DNA of 64,000 bases. Origin: Spongisporangium articulatum (lineage in GTDB: Bacteria > Actinomycetota > Actinomycetes > Actinomycetales > Kineosporiaceae). The notes under the pieces are model-generated. The model searched no databases. It had not been told where the DNA came from and saw only the letters and a program-made list of their open reading frames with translations. Positions 51,603 to 60,497 of this stretch are shown one piece after another. The DNA is taken from the NCBI RefSeq assembly GCF_044465595.1, contig NZ_JBITLV010000005.1:1-64000 (forward strand), read 5' to 3'. Within the stretch, counting starts at the first letter, position 1. Every line of letters begins with the position of its first letter. The translations under genes were made by a program, and so were the position numbers.

Positions 51603-53378
51603 GTGATCGTCAGCGGCGGCCGGACGCGTACGAGGCGCGGCAGGCGCACGCGCGCCGGTTCCGGCGGGCCGGTGAGCTCGGTGCGGACGGACGCGGGCTC
51701 GCGGGGCGCGCTGACGGTCGGCGACCGCGGGTTGCTGGCGGCCCAGCTGGCCGCCCCCGTCGGCCTGGCCCTCGTGCTGGTCAGTCTGGCCGGGTACGCC
51801 GTCTCCGGTGAGCGGGTCACACGCCAGGTGCAGGGGCAGCCGCAGGCCCTGACCGTGTCATACGCCGCCGACGTCCAGAACAAGACCGTCTACCCCGACG
51901 GGCGGGTGAGCATGCCGCAGCCCGTCTACACCCGGCTCGCCGACACCCTCGACGTCCCGGTCAGCTACTGGGCCCGGCTGCCGGTGGGCAGCCGACTGTC
52001 CGGCACGTTGTCGGTCGACGCCGAGCTGACCGCGCCCAACGGCTGGCGGCGCACGTTCTCCGCCCTGGACGGCAAGGACTTCGACTGGAGGGGCGACGCT
52101 CCCGCCGAGGGCCGCACCGTCTCGGCCACCGGCGAGCTCGACCTCGACCAGTTCGACCGGGTGATCGGCAAGCTGACCGACGCCACCGGGACGTCGCGCG
52201 GCACCTACGACGTCACGGTCACCGTGCGGGTCGAGGTGGCCGGCACCGTGGCCGGGCAGCCGGTGAAGGACCTGGTCACCACCCAGCTGCCACTCACCCT
52301 CACAGACACCCAGATCGGGCCGGCGAACGCGGCCTCGGCGAGGCAGGCGCAACTGGAGTCCAGGTCGTCGCTGCCGGTGGTCGCCCTCGTCGGCTCGCCG
52401 CGTCAGGTCACCCTGCTCGGCCACCCGTTCACGCTGCGGCACCTGCAACTGGTCGGGCTCGCCCTCGGGCTGCTGACCCTGCTGGGCGCCGCCGGGGCCG
52501 TCACCGTCGCCCGGCAGTCGGGCGGCGGCGACGAGGCGGACGCGACCCTGCGCCGGCACCGCGGGCGGATCGTGGAGGCCCAGGCCGCGCTCATCCCCTC
52601 CTCGCGCACCGTGCTGACGCTGGACTCGATCGGCGACCTGGTCCGCATCGCGGAGCGCTACGACCGGTTCGTCGTCCACCGGCACGCCGGGTCCGAGCAC
52701 AGCTTCATGGTCGACGACGAGACCGCGCTGTACCTCTACACCGTCCTGTCCGACGTCCCGGCGCCCGAACCCGCGGGGGTGTCGGGGGTTCCGGAGGCGT
52801 CGGCGGACCCCTTCACCCAGGCCGCGTCGGAGCTGTCCACGCCGGGGACCGCGGAGGACCAGCAGGCCGAGCCGCCGACCGTCCCGCTGCAGCGGCGGCG
52901 GGACCGCGACCGCTCGCCCGCCGACGAGCGCCCGGTCGGCCCGATGGCGCGCAAGGGGTCGCCGGCCCAGCGGTCCCGGCACCGGGCCGCCCCCGCGCCC
53001 GATCCCGAGCCGCTGACCCCACCCGAGGGCGGCTGGTTCGGTGAGACGGCGTCCCCGACGTTCGACGCCACCACCGAACCGACGGCCGAACCGACGGCCG
53101 AACCGACGGCCGAACCGACGGCCGAACCGGCTGCCCGACCCGCGCCGGAGGCGCCCACGGAGCCCCTCGCGCACGGGCTCGCCGAGGACGCCGACCCTGA
53201 GGCCGACGCCGAGGCACAGGACGTGGCGGAGAACGAAGGGCGGCTCGAAGAGACCGGGACGTCCCCGGGCAACGCCGAGGCACCGCCGACCAACCCGATG
53301 CCGAAGATCCCGGCCCCCCGCGACACGCCCCTCACCGACGAACTCCTCGGCACCGCCGCCCCCGACGACGAGTCCTGA
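51603..53378 (+). CDS. DUF5305 membrane protein with EPTA repeats
   Basis: This is a protein of about 591 residues. A membrane helix near residues 45-65 is followed by the DUF5305-type extracellular domain, with VYPDGRVSMPQPVYTRLADTLDVPVSYW. A second helix (about 260-280) precedes a cytoplasmic domain with RIAERYDRFVVHRH. The tail of about 200 residues is acidic and Pro/Glu-rich, with four exact 12-bp repeats. GGAGGG precedes the GTG at 51603; alternatives are 51528 and 51672. The function is unknown. It is divergent from LCP. Confidence 0.75.
   Translation: MIVSGGRTRTRRGRRTRAGSGGPVSSVRTDAGSRGALTVGDRGLLAAQLAAPVGLALVLVSLAGYAVSGERVTRQVQGQPQALTVSYAADVQNKTVYPDGRVSMPQPVYTRLADTLDVPVSYWARLPVGSRLSGTLSVDAELTAPNGWRRTFSALDGKDFDWRGDAPAEGRTVSATGELDLDQFDRVIGKLTDATGTSRGTYDVTVTVRVEVAGTVAGQPVKDLVTTQLPLTLTDTQIGPANAASARQAQLESRSSLPVVALVGSPRQVTLLGHPFTLRHLQLVGLALGLLTLLGAAGAVTVARQSGGGDEADATLRRHRGRIVEAQAALIPSSRTVLTLDSIGDLVRIAERYDRFVVHRHAGSEHSFMVDDETALYLYTVLSDVPAPEPAGVSGVPEASADPFTQAASELSTPGTAEDQQAEPPTVPLQRRRDRDRSPADERPVGPMARKGSPAQRSRHRAAPAPDPEPLTPPEGGWFGETASPTFDATTEPTAEPTAEPTAEPTAEPAARPAPEAPTEPLAHGLAEDADPEADAEAQDVAENEGRLEETGTSPGNAEAPPTNPMPKIPAPRDTPLTDELLGTAAPDDES
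53076..53123 (+). repeat. Four exact copies of GAACCGACGGCC
   Basis: Four perfect 12-bp copies encode EPTA four times. Perfect identity suggests recent expansion by slippage. Confidence 0.9.
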
Positions 53379-53394
53379 CCCCACCCCCCCCCCG

Positions 53395-53525
53395 TCGATC
53401 ATGCGCAAACGCATGTTCCGCGCGTTGATCATGCGCAAACGCATGATCGGCACCGTGATCATGCGCAAACACATGCTGCGTTTGCGCATGATCGACGGGG
53501 AAGTGCTGCGTTTGCGCATGATCAC
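53395..53525. repeat. Five-copy TGATCATGC array, centre-symmetric, 30-bp period
   Basis: 20-bp copies begin at 53395, 53425 and 53455 in direct order, then at 53476 and 53506 inverted. The period is exactly 30 bp on both sides of a centre near 53475. The last copy supplies the TGA stop of the anthranilate-synthase gene (53522-53524). The 10-bp spacer on the right (CGGGGAAGTG) resembles that at 38650 (CGCTGAAGTA). Confidence 0.9.
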
Positions 53526-55441
53526 CGGAGGAGGTGGGCGAGGGTGTCCGTCAGGATGCGCGGGCCGTCGGTGGTGAGCACCGACTCCAGGTGGAACTGC
53601 AGGCCGGCGAACGACTTCCCGCGCAGGGCGTGCACCCGTCCGGTCCGCCCGTCCGCCGCCAGCTCGACCCCGGGGACCGCCCCGGGGTGCGACTCCCGCG
53701 CGAACGCGGCGTAGCTGTTGTAGAACCCGACCCGGGTGTCGTGCCCGAACAGCCGGATCCGCCGTTGCACACCCTGGTCGGGCGCGGGCAGCCGCTCGAC
53801 GGCCAGACCGAGCCGCAGCGACAGCACCTGGTGCCCGAGACACACCCCGAGCACGGGAGCCCCGCTCGCCAGCCGGTCACCGGCCGCCACGTGCAGCGCC
53901 CGGATGCGGGGCACCGCGAAGTGCCGTGGGTCGCCCGGTCCGGGGCCGAGCACGAGAAGCTCGGCGTCCCGGCAGGTCTCGCGGGCGCCGGGCTCGGTGT
54001 GCTCGACGACCCGGACCGGATGCCCGAGGCTGCGCAGCAGGTGGGCGAGCATCGCGGTGAAGTCGTCCTCGGCGTGCAGGATGGTCACCGGGACGCCGCC
54101 GGCCGGTCGGCGCCCCCCGCCGCTCCCCTGCTCCTGCAGCCAGAAGTCGGCCAGCCGCTCGTTGCGCCCGGCGAGCGCGGACACCACCTGCGGATGGTTC
54201 GCCACCGGGTGATGCCTTGCCGAGGGAACACTTTCGGGCTCCGCGGTGGTGAAGGCCGCGACCACGGCCGCCGCCTTGGCCCGGGTCTCGGCCAGCTCGG
54301 ACGCCGGGCGCGAGCCCCGCACGAGGGTGGCACCCGAGGCGATCGCCACGCGCCCGTCGTCCGCGATCGTCGCGGTCCGGATCAGGATCGGCGCGTCCAG
54401 CGACTGCCCGGCCGCGCCGTGCGAGAGCAGCGCGAGTGCGCCCCCGTAGTAGCCGCGCCCGCGGCCCTCGTGGCGGGCGATCATCCGGCACGCGTTGCGG
54501 ATCGGACTGCCGGTGACGGTCGGCGCGAACATGGTCTCGCGCAGCACGTCCCGGACATCCAGCGCGGTGTGCCCGGACAGCACGTACTCGGTGTGCGCGA
54601 GGTGGGCCATCTCCTTCAGGTGCGGCCCGTGCACCCGCCCTCCGGCCGGGCAGACGGCGGCCATCATCTTCAGTTCCTCGTCGACCACCATGGCCAGCTC
54701 GTCGCGTTCCTTGGCGTCGGCCAGGAACCGCAGCGTGCCGTCGAGCGCGGCGTCGGCGGAGGGGTACCCGCCGGCGGGATAGCGCAGGGTGCCGCTGATC
54801 GGGTTCATGGTCACCACGCCGCCGTGCACGCTGACGTGCCGCTCGGGGCTGGCGCCGACGAACGTGATCCCCTCCCGCTCCGGCGTTCCCGGCACATGCA
54901 CCAGGAACGTCCAGTAGGCGTGCCGTTCCCGGCGCAGCAGCCGGGCGAAGGCGCCCAGCCCGGCGGCCGCCGGCGGCCCGGGGACGTGCCCGGTCAGGCT
55001 GCGGTGCACGACGACGTTCGAGCCCTCGCCCCCGGCGATCTCGTCGTCCAGCACGGCCGCCACGATCCGCTCGTACTCGGCGTCGGGCACGTCGTACCCG
55101 GTCTCGACGAACCCGTGCGGCCCGTCCGGGACCAGGTCGAGCAGGTCGCGGGAGGCGACCAGCCGCCGTCCGGTCACCCGGAGCGCGAGCAGCGGGCTCC
55201 CGTCGTCCACCACGTCCATGCCCCGTTCGACGAGCTGCCGGAACGGCAGCACGGCCAGGACGTCGGGCCCGCCGGGTTCCAGCGGCAGGTCACCGACCGT
55301 CGCCGGGATGCTGACCTCGCCGAGCAGCACCTCGCACGCGCCCGGGTGGGCCTGCGGCCGGTGCAGGACGGCGAACGCGGGCGGCCGGGGGCCGGCGAGA
55401 GTCGTGAGGAGGTCGGCCAGGGGTTCTTCGAGGGGCGCCAT
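53522..55441 (-). CDS. trpE: Fused anthranilate synthase (TrpE-TrpG), PhzE-like
   Basis: This is a 639-residue protein with a chorismate-binding synthase domain (about residues 1-420) fused to a glutamine amidotransferase (about 440-639). MNPISGTLRYP, VDEELKMMAAVCPAGG, KEMAHLAHTEYVLSGH and RETMFAPTVTGSPIRNACR are very like PhzE. The GATase has the Cys of GVCLGHQVLSL and the His/Glu of QFHLES. A Trp-Trp leader and hairpin upstream indicate control by tryptophan, so it is probably an anthranilate synthase rather than a phenazine enzyme. No other phz or trp gene is nearby. Confidence 0.9.
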   Translation of the reverse strand: MAPLEEPLADLLTTLAGPRPPAFAVLHRPQAHPGACEVLLGEVSIPATVGDLPLEPGGPDVLAVLPFRQLVERGMDVVDDGSPLLALRVTGRRLVASRDLLDLVPDGPHGFVETGYDVPDAEYERIVAAVLDDEIAGGEGSNVVVHRSLTGHVPGPPAAAGLGAFARLLRRERHAYWTFLVHVPGTPEREGITFVGASPERHVSVHGGVVTMNPISGTLRYPAGGYPSADAALDGTLRFLADAKERDELAMVVDEELKMMAAVCPAGGRVHGPHLKEMAHLAHTEYVLSGHTALDVRDVLRETMFAPTVTGSPIRNACRMIARHEGRGRGYYGGALALLSHGAAGQSLDAPILIRTATIADDGRVAIASGATLVRGSRPASELAETRAKAAAVVAAFTTAEPESVPSARHHPVANHPQVVSALAGRNERLADFWLQEQGSGGGRRPAGGVPVTILHAEDDFTAMLAHLLRSLGHPVRVVEHTEPGARETCRDAELLVLGPGPGDPRHFAVPRIRALHVAAGDRLASGAPVLGVCLGHQVLSLRLGLAVERLPAPDQGVQRRIRLFGHDTRVGFYNSYAAFARESHPGAVPGVELAADGRTGRVHALRGKSFAGLQFHLESVLTTDGPRILTDTLAHLLR

Positions 55442-55491
55442 CGCGGGTCTCCAGGGTCGGAGCCGCCCGCCGAGAGGGCCCGCACATGCGG

Positions 55492-55518
55492 AACGGCCGT
55501 CTCGACGAGACGGCCGTT
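55492..55518 (-). terminator. Attenuator hairpin before the anthranilate synthase gene
   Basis: AACGGCCGTCTCG (55492-55504) and CGAGACGGCCGTT (55506-55518) form a 13-bp perfect stem with a minimal loop. It lies between the Trp leader peptide and the gene start at 55441, where an attenuator terminator should be. Confidence 0.75.
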
Positions 55519-55561
55519 TTCTTCGGGTTCCGGGGTGTGCTCAGTTCCGGGTCGGCCGCCG

Positions 55562-55600
55562 TCAGGCGGCCCACCAGCGAAGACTTGTGAGCGTGAGCAC
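55562..55600 (-). CDS. Tryptophan leader peptide
   Basis: The GTG at 55600 opens a 12-codon frame reading MLTLTSLRWWAA, then TGA. Two adjoining Trp codons occur at 55571-55576. Such peptides stall the ribosome when charged tRNA-Trp is short, which keeps the downstream terminator from forming. It is too short for standard gene calls. A promoter ends just before it. Confidence 0.8.
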   Translation of the reverse strand: MLTLTSLRWWAA

Positions 55601-55606
55601 GCTCGA

Positions 55607-55636
55607 ACGGTAGGGGGCGACCGGGGTCGATGGCAA
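55607..55636 (-). promoter_or_regulatory. Promoter of the tryptophan leader
   Basis: On the minus strand, TTGCCA (55631-55636) and TACCGT (55607-55612) are separated by 18 bp. Six nt after the -10 box comes the GTG of the leader peptide, so the leader mRNA is probably leaderless. Confidence 0.6.
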
Positions 55637-55639
55637 GGC

Positions 55640-55645
55640 TAGGCT
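55640..55645 (+). promoter_or_regulatory. Probable -10 box of a leaderless transcript
   Basis: TAGGCT is followed by 7 nt and the ATG at 55653. No ribosome site is present. The box is 3 bp from the -35 box of the divergent tryptophan leader promoter, so the two may interfere. Confidence 0.5.
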
Positions 55646-55652
55646 CGCGCCC

Positions 55653-56993
55653 ATGCGTATCACGGTCATCGGTTGCGGCTACCTCGGCGCGGTCCACGCG
55701 GCGTGCATGGCCGACTTCGGCCACCAGGTCGTGGGCATCGATGTCGACGAACGCAAGGTCGCCGACCTGGCCGCGGCCAAGGCCCCGTTCTTCGAGCCTG
55801 GTTTGCCGGAGCTGCTGACCCGGGCCATGGAGACCGGCCGGCTGCGGTTCACCACCGACCTGGCCGAGGCCGCCCGGCCCGCCGGTGACGAGCAGCCGAC
55901 CGTCCACTTCGTGTGCGTGGGCACCCCGCAGCGCAAGGGCGAGTACGCCGCGGACACCAGCTACGTCGACGCCGCCGTGACCGGCCTGCTGCCCCACCTG
56001 CGCCCCGGTGACGTGGTGGTCGGCAAGTCCACCGTCCCGGTCGGCACCGCCGCCCGGCTGGCGGAGCAGATCAAGGCCGTGCAGCCCGACGTCCCGCTGA
56101 TCTGGAACCCGGAGTTCCTGCGCGAGGGCCACGCGGTGGACGACACGCAGCGTCCGGACCGCATCGTCTACGGTCTGCCCCCCGAGGAGGAGTTGGCCGC
56201 CCACGGCAAGGCCGCCCTCGACGCCGTCTACGCCATCCCGCTCGACGACGGGGTCCCGCTGATCACGTGCGACCACCCCACCGCGGAGCTGGTCAAGACC
56301 GCGGCGAACGCCTTCCTGGCCACGAAGATCTCGTTCATCAACGCGATGGCCGAGGTCTGCGAGGCCGCCGGTGCCGACGTCACCGCCCTGGCCAACGCCA
56401 TCGGCCACGACGACCGGATCGGCCCCAAGTTCCTCGGCGCCGGGCTGGGTTTCGGTGGCGGCTGCCTGCCCAAGGACATCCGCGCGTTCATGGCCCGCGC
56501 CGGCGAGCTCGGCGCCGACCAGGCCCTGACGTTCCTGCGGGAGGTCGACGACATCAACATGCGCCGCCGCTCCCGCATGGTCGACATGACCCGCGAGGCG
56601 CTGGGCGGCTCGTTCCTGGGCAAGAAGGTCGCCGTGCTCGGGGCCGCGTTCAAGCCCGAGAGCGACGACATCCGCGACTCCCCCGCGCTCAACGTCGCCG
56701 CGCAGATCAAGCTGCAGGGCGCCGAGGTCGTCGTGACCGACCCGGCCGCGCTCGAGAACGCCCGCCGGGTGTGGCCCGAGCTGTCGTTCGAGGACAAGAT
56801 CGACGTGACGGTCAGCGGCGCCGACGTCGTGCTGCTGCTGACCGAGTGGAAGCAGTACAAGAGCCTCGACCCGACGTCCCTGGCCGCCCTCGTCCGGCAG
56901 CCGCACGTCATCGACGGCCGCAACGCCCTCGACCCGGCCACGTGGCGCGCGGGCGGCTGGACGTACCGCGCGCTGGGCCGCCCCCGCGCCTGA
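55653..56993 (+). CDS. UDP-glucose 6-dehydrogenase family protein
   Basis: This is a 446-residue enzyme that oxidises UDP-glucose to UDP-glucuronate with two NAD. Motifs are ITVIGCGYLGAVHAACMADFGH, CVGTPQ, KSTVPVGTA, NPEFLREGHAV, KTAANAFLATKISFINAMAEVCE and the catalytic Cys of GAGLGFGGGCLPKDI. These forms fit UDP-glucose dehydrogenase rather than the WecC type at 44.3 kb. It begins without a ribosome site behind a leaderless-type promoter. It probably supplies uronic acid for surface polymers. Confidence 0.93.
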   Translation: MRITVIGCGYLGAVHAACMADFGHQVVGIDVDERKVADLAAAKAPFFEPGLPELLTRAMETGRLRFTTDLAEAARPAGDEQPTVHFVCVGTPQRKGEYAADTSYVDAAVTGLLPHLRPGDVVVGKSTVPVGTAARLAEQIKAVQPDVPLIWNPEFLREGHAVDDTQRPDRIVYGLPPEEELAAHGKAALDAVYAIPLDDGVPLITCDHPTAELVKTAANAFLATKISFINAMAEVCEAAGADVTALANAIGHDDRIGPKFLGAGLGFGGGCLPKDIRAFMARAGELGADQALTFLREVDDINMRRRSRMVDMTREALGGSFLGKKVAVLGAAFKPESDDIRDSPALNVAAQIKLQGAEVVVTDPAALENARRVWPELSFEDKIDVTVSGADVVLLLTEWKQYKSLDPTSLAALVRQPHVIDGRNALDPATWRAGGWTYRALGRPRA

Positions 56994-56999
56994 CCGCTC

Positions 57000-57063
57000 A
57001 TGCTGTCGAAATGCACACTCCCACGGCCGTTTTGAACCGCGGGAATGTACATATGAACAGCAT
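57000..57063. terminator. Imperfect hairpin between convergent genes
   Basis: Arms at 57000-57022 and 57041-57063 pair at 18 of 23 positions with an 18-nt loop. It fills the gap between the UDP-glucose dehydrogenase and adnB genes, as a bidirectional terminator should. Confidence 0.65.
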
Positions 57064-60000
57064 CAGCGGGTGAGGGCGGATTCGAGCAGCGCGCGCAGCG
57101 CGGGTTCGTCGAGCAGGTCCACCGGGCGCACCGTCTCACCGCTACCGGCGTAGAAGAACGACGCCCGCACCTGGTCCAGGGGGGTGTTCGTCAGCCGTGA
57201 CCAGGCCAACCGGTACACCGCCAGCTGGACGGCGAGCGCCTCCGCCCGCTCCCCCACGGGCTTCGCGCCGGTCTTCCAGTCGACGACGTCCCAACTCCCG
57301 TCCGGGTTCCGGAACACCGCGTCGATGCGCCCGCGCAGGACGACGCCGCCCACCGGGGTCTCGACCGACACCTCGACGGCCTCGGCCATCCGGCCCGCCC
57401 ACTGCGAGGCGAGGAAGTTCTGCTGCAACCGGGCGAGTTCGGCGTCGCCCACGTCGATCTCGTCGTCCCCGGCGCCGGGCATCTCCTCCACGTCGAGCAG
57501 CGCGGCGGCACCGAACCGGCGTTCCAGCCAGGCGTGGAACCGGCTGCCGCGACGGGCCTCCGGGCTGGGTTCGGCGGGCATCGGGCGGCGCAGGGTGAGG
57601 GCCAACGCGGCCGGGTCCGCGGCCAGGGCCACCAGCCGGGACGCCGACAGGTGGGTGGGCAGGGACACCGCGGCCCGGGCGTCGCGGGCCGCGTCCCGCT
57701 CGGCCAGCAGCAGGTCGACCTCCCTCGACCAGCCCAGTTCCTCGAGGCCCTCGTCGTCGTCCGCCACGGGCGCGGGAAGCCTGGCGCCGCCGGCGATCTC
57801 ACCGATCGCGGCCACCACGAGTGCGGCGCCCTCCTCGACGCCCTGCCGGCGACCGGCCAACGGGTCGACGGGCCATGGCGTCGGGGCCCCGTCGAGCTCA
57901 CGCGGGTTCACGGCGCCCTCGTCGACGGCCTCGGCCCAGCTGCCGGCGCTCACCCCGGGCAGCTGCCCGGCCAGCTCCGCGACCTGGCTGAGGAACCGCG
58001 ACGGCTCCCGCGCCCCCTTGCCGTCGCCCCACAGGGCGCCGGTCAGCAGCAGCCGGTGCCGGGCCCGGGTGACCGCGACGTAGGCCAGGCGGCGCTCCTC
58101 GGCGACCTCCTGCTCGGCCGCCGTGTACCGGTAGGCGTTCAGCGAGGCGGCCAGCTCCTCCTGGCTGCCGTCGGCCTCGGGGTGCCACTGCGGCAGGCCG
58201 AGGGCGTCACCGCGCAACGGGTAGGGCAGCGCACCGAGCTCGGTCAGCCAGGCGTTCGACCGCACCGGTGGGCGTCCGTTCGACCCGGCCGGGAAGGTGC
58301 CCTCACAGAGCCCGGTGACGGCGACGGCGTCCCACTCCAGCCCCTTCGCCCCGTGCACGGTGAGCAGCTGGACGGCGGTCTCGGGCTGCTCGACCGCCCC
58401 GGTGTCGAGGCCCCGTTCCTGCTGCTCGGCGGCCGACAGCCAGGACAGGAAGGACCCGAGCGTCGGCCGCTCGCCGTTCTCCTCGAACGCGGCGGCCACG
58501 TCGACGAACGCGTCGAGGTGGGCGCGCGCGGCGGCCGGGTCGACGCCGGGGCGGGCTGCGACCTCGACGTCGAGCAGCAGCGCCCGCTCGGTCTCCTGCA
58601 CGAGGTCGGGCAGCGGCAGGGACAGCCGGGCCCGCAACCCACGCAGGGTGCCGGCCAGGCGTTCGAGCCGGTGCCGGCCCGGCTGGGACAGCTGCTGCCC
58701 GGCCGGTCCGGTCCAGTCGGACGGGGGCAGCTGGTCGAGGGCCTCGATCACCGACGGCTCGTCGACGGCGTCGACCTGCGCGCGGCTGCGCCGGGCCCGG
58801 TCGCGGGTGCGCTCGCGGTGACTCTGCTTCGACCAGGCGCCCAGCGCCTCCAGGTCGGCCGGGCCGAGCCGGCACGACGCCCCGGCGACCAACCGGGCCA
58901 GCGAGTCGCCGCGACCCGGGTCGTGCACGACCTCGAGAGCGGCTCGCAGGTCGGCGATCTCGGGCACGTGCAGCAGACCGCCGAGGCCGATCACCTCGAC
59001 CGGCAGGCCGCGCTTGCGCAGCTCCGCCTCGACCGCCGGGAACTGCGACCGGGCCCGGCACAGCACGGCGACGCTCGGCCGCCCGCCGTCGGACCCCTCG
59101 GCCCACAGCGCCGCCGCCCAGTCGGCCACCGCGCCGGTCTCGGCCTCGAGCGTCTCGTGCCACTCGGCCCGCACCTCGCCGGCGCCCGCGGCCGGCCCGG
59201 CGCTCAGCGCGCCCACCTCGACGCGCGCGGCCGGGTCGCTCCACGGCGCCGGTACCCGCAGCGGGCCGGCGACGGCGTTGGCGACCGACAGCACGGCGTG
59301 GTCGTTGCGCCAGCTCGTGGACAGCTGCGCCACCGCGGCCGGACGTCCGTCGGCGGTCGGGAAGTCCGCACCGAACCGCTGCAGGTTCCCGGCCGACGCC
59401 CCGCGCCAGGCGTAGATCGACTGGTGCGGGTCGCCCACCGCGGTCACGGGATGCCCCGCCCCGAACAGGTTCTGCAGCAGCACGACCTGGGCGTGGCTCG
59501 TGTCCTGGTACTCGTCGAGCAGCACCACGCGGTAGCGCTGTCGCTCGCCCTCGCCGACCTCCGCCGCGTCGCGGGCCAGCTGCGCGGCCAGCGCCACCTG
59601 GTCGCCGAAGTCGAGCAGTTCGCGCTCGCGCTTCAGCTCGACGTAACGGCGCACGATCGGCACCAGGCGCGCCCGGGCGGCCAGCCGCGCGTGCACCGCG
59701 CGGACGTCGGCCTTCATCGGGCCCGGGACGGCGTCCCCCACCTGCGCGGGCAGCGTCTCGAGCCGCTCGGCCAGGCTCGCGCACAGGGCCTCGACGGCGC
59801 CGAGATCGGCCAGGTGCTCGGCACATTCACCGGCCAACCGCAGCACCGCCTCGACGACGGTGGCCCGCGCCGAGTCGACGCCGGACATGTCGCCGTCCCA
59901 GCTCTCCACCAGGTCGTCGACCAGCTGCCAGGCCCCGGCCTCGCCGAGCAGCCTGGCCCCGGGCTCGATCCCGAGCCGCAGGCTGTGGTCACCGAGCACC

Positions 60001-60497
60001 CCGGCCGCGTACGAGTGGTAGGTCTGCACGCTCACCGGACCACTCGTGGAGCCTCTCGACGTCCCGCCCGGGCCGCCCGGGCCGCCCGGGCCGAGCCCTG
60101 CGCGCTCCAACGCCCGCAACCGCGACCGGACCCGCTCGGCCAGCTCGCCCGCCGCCTTGCGGGTGAACGTCAGGCCCAGCACCTGGTCGGGCGCGACGAC
60201 CCCGTTGGCAACCAGCCACACCACGCGGGCCGCCATCGTCTCGGTCTTGCCCGACCCGGCCCCCGCGATCACCAGTTGCGGTTCCAGGGGGGCCTCGATC
60301 ACCCGGGCCTGCTCGGCCGTCGGGCGTGGCCGGCCCAGACGGGCGGCGATCTCGTCGGCGCTGATCCGCGGCGCCGGGTCCTCCGTCGGGACGACCTTCG
60401 CCGGGCGCGACCTCGACCGCCGCACGACGACCGGCACGTCGGGCAGGTCGAGCGCCAGCTGGTCCTCGCCGACGGAGCCGGCACTGCGCCGCGTCAC
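57063..60497 (-). CDS. adnB: AdnB-type helicase-nuclease subunit
   Basis: This is a 1144-residue UvrD/Rep-type helicase fused to a RecB-like nuclease. Q motif is RPTAEQARVIEA, Walker A GAGSGKT (79-85), motif II LLDEYQDTSHAQ, and late motifs LTVHGAKGLEWDAVAVTGL and VAVTRARHRLLL. The nuclease at about 1000-1110 has RGRIDAVFRNPDG, VVDWKTG and QLAVYRLAW. With AdnA it forms the motor-nuclease that resects double-strand breaks in mycobacteria and replaces RecBCD. The GTG at 60497 overlaps the adnA stop by GTGA. Confidence 0.93.
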   Translation of the reverse strand: MTRRSAGSVGEDQLALDLPDVPVVVRRSRSRPAKVVPTEDPAPRISADEIAARLGRPRPTAEQARVIEAPLEPQLVIAGAGSGKTETMAARVVWLVANGVVAPDQVLGLTFTRKAAGELAERVRSRLRALERAGLGPGGPGGPGGTSRGSTSGPVSVQTYHSYAAGVLGDHSLRLGIEPGARLLGEAGAWQLVDDLVESWDGDMSGVDSARATVVEAVLRLAGECAEHLADLGAVEALCASLAERLETLPAQVGDAVPGPMKADVRAVHARLAARARLVPIVRRYVELKRERELLDFGDQVALAAQLARDAAEVGEGERQRYRVVLLDEYQDTSHAQVVLLQNLFGAGHPVTAVGDPHQSIYAWRGASAGNLQRFGADFPTADGRPAAVAQLSTSWRNDHAVLSVANAVAGPLRVPAPWSDPAARVEVGALSAGPAAGAGEVRAEWHETLEAETGAVADWAAALWAEGSDGGRPSVAVLCRARSQFPAVEAELRKRGLPVEVIGLGGLLHVPEIADLRAALEVVHDPGRGDSLARLVAGASCRLGPADLEALGAWSKQSHRERTRDRARRSRAQVDAVDEPSVIEALDQLPPSDWTGPAGQQLSQPGRHRLERLAGTLRGLRARLSLPLPDLVQETERALLLDVEVAARPGVDPAAARAHLDAFVDVAAAFEENGERPTLGSFLSWLSAAEQQERGLDTGAVEQPETAVQLLTVHGAKGLEWDAVAVTGLCEGTFPAGSNGRPPVRSNAWLTELGALPYPLRGDALGLPQWHPEADGSQEELAASLNAYRYTAAEQEVAEERRLAYVAVTRARHRLLLTGALWGDGKGAREPSRFLSQVAELAGQLPGVSAGSWAEAVDEGAVNPRELDGAPTPWPVDPLAGRRQGVEEGAALVVAAIGEIAGGARLPAPVADDDEGLEELGWSREVDLLLAERDAARDARAAVSLPTHLSASRLVALAADPAALALTLRRPMPAEPSPEARRGSRFHAWLERRFGAAALLDVEEMPGAGDDEIDVGDAELARLQQNFLASQWAGRMAEAVEVSVETPVGGVVLRGRIDAVFRNPDGSWDVVDWKTGAKPVGERAEALAVQLAVYRLAWSRLTNTPLDQVRASFFYAGSGETVRPVDLLDEPALRALLESALTR

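Noticed and set aside
53395..53525. CRISPR array
   Set aside because: Inverted copies and 10-bp spacers rule it out.
53522..55441. Phenazine biosynthesis gene phzE
   Set aside because: Similarity is real, but no other phz gene is nearby, and the Trp-Trp leader and attenuator point to tryptophan synthesis.
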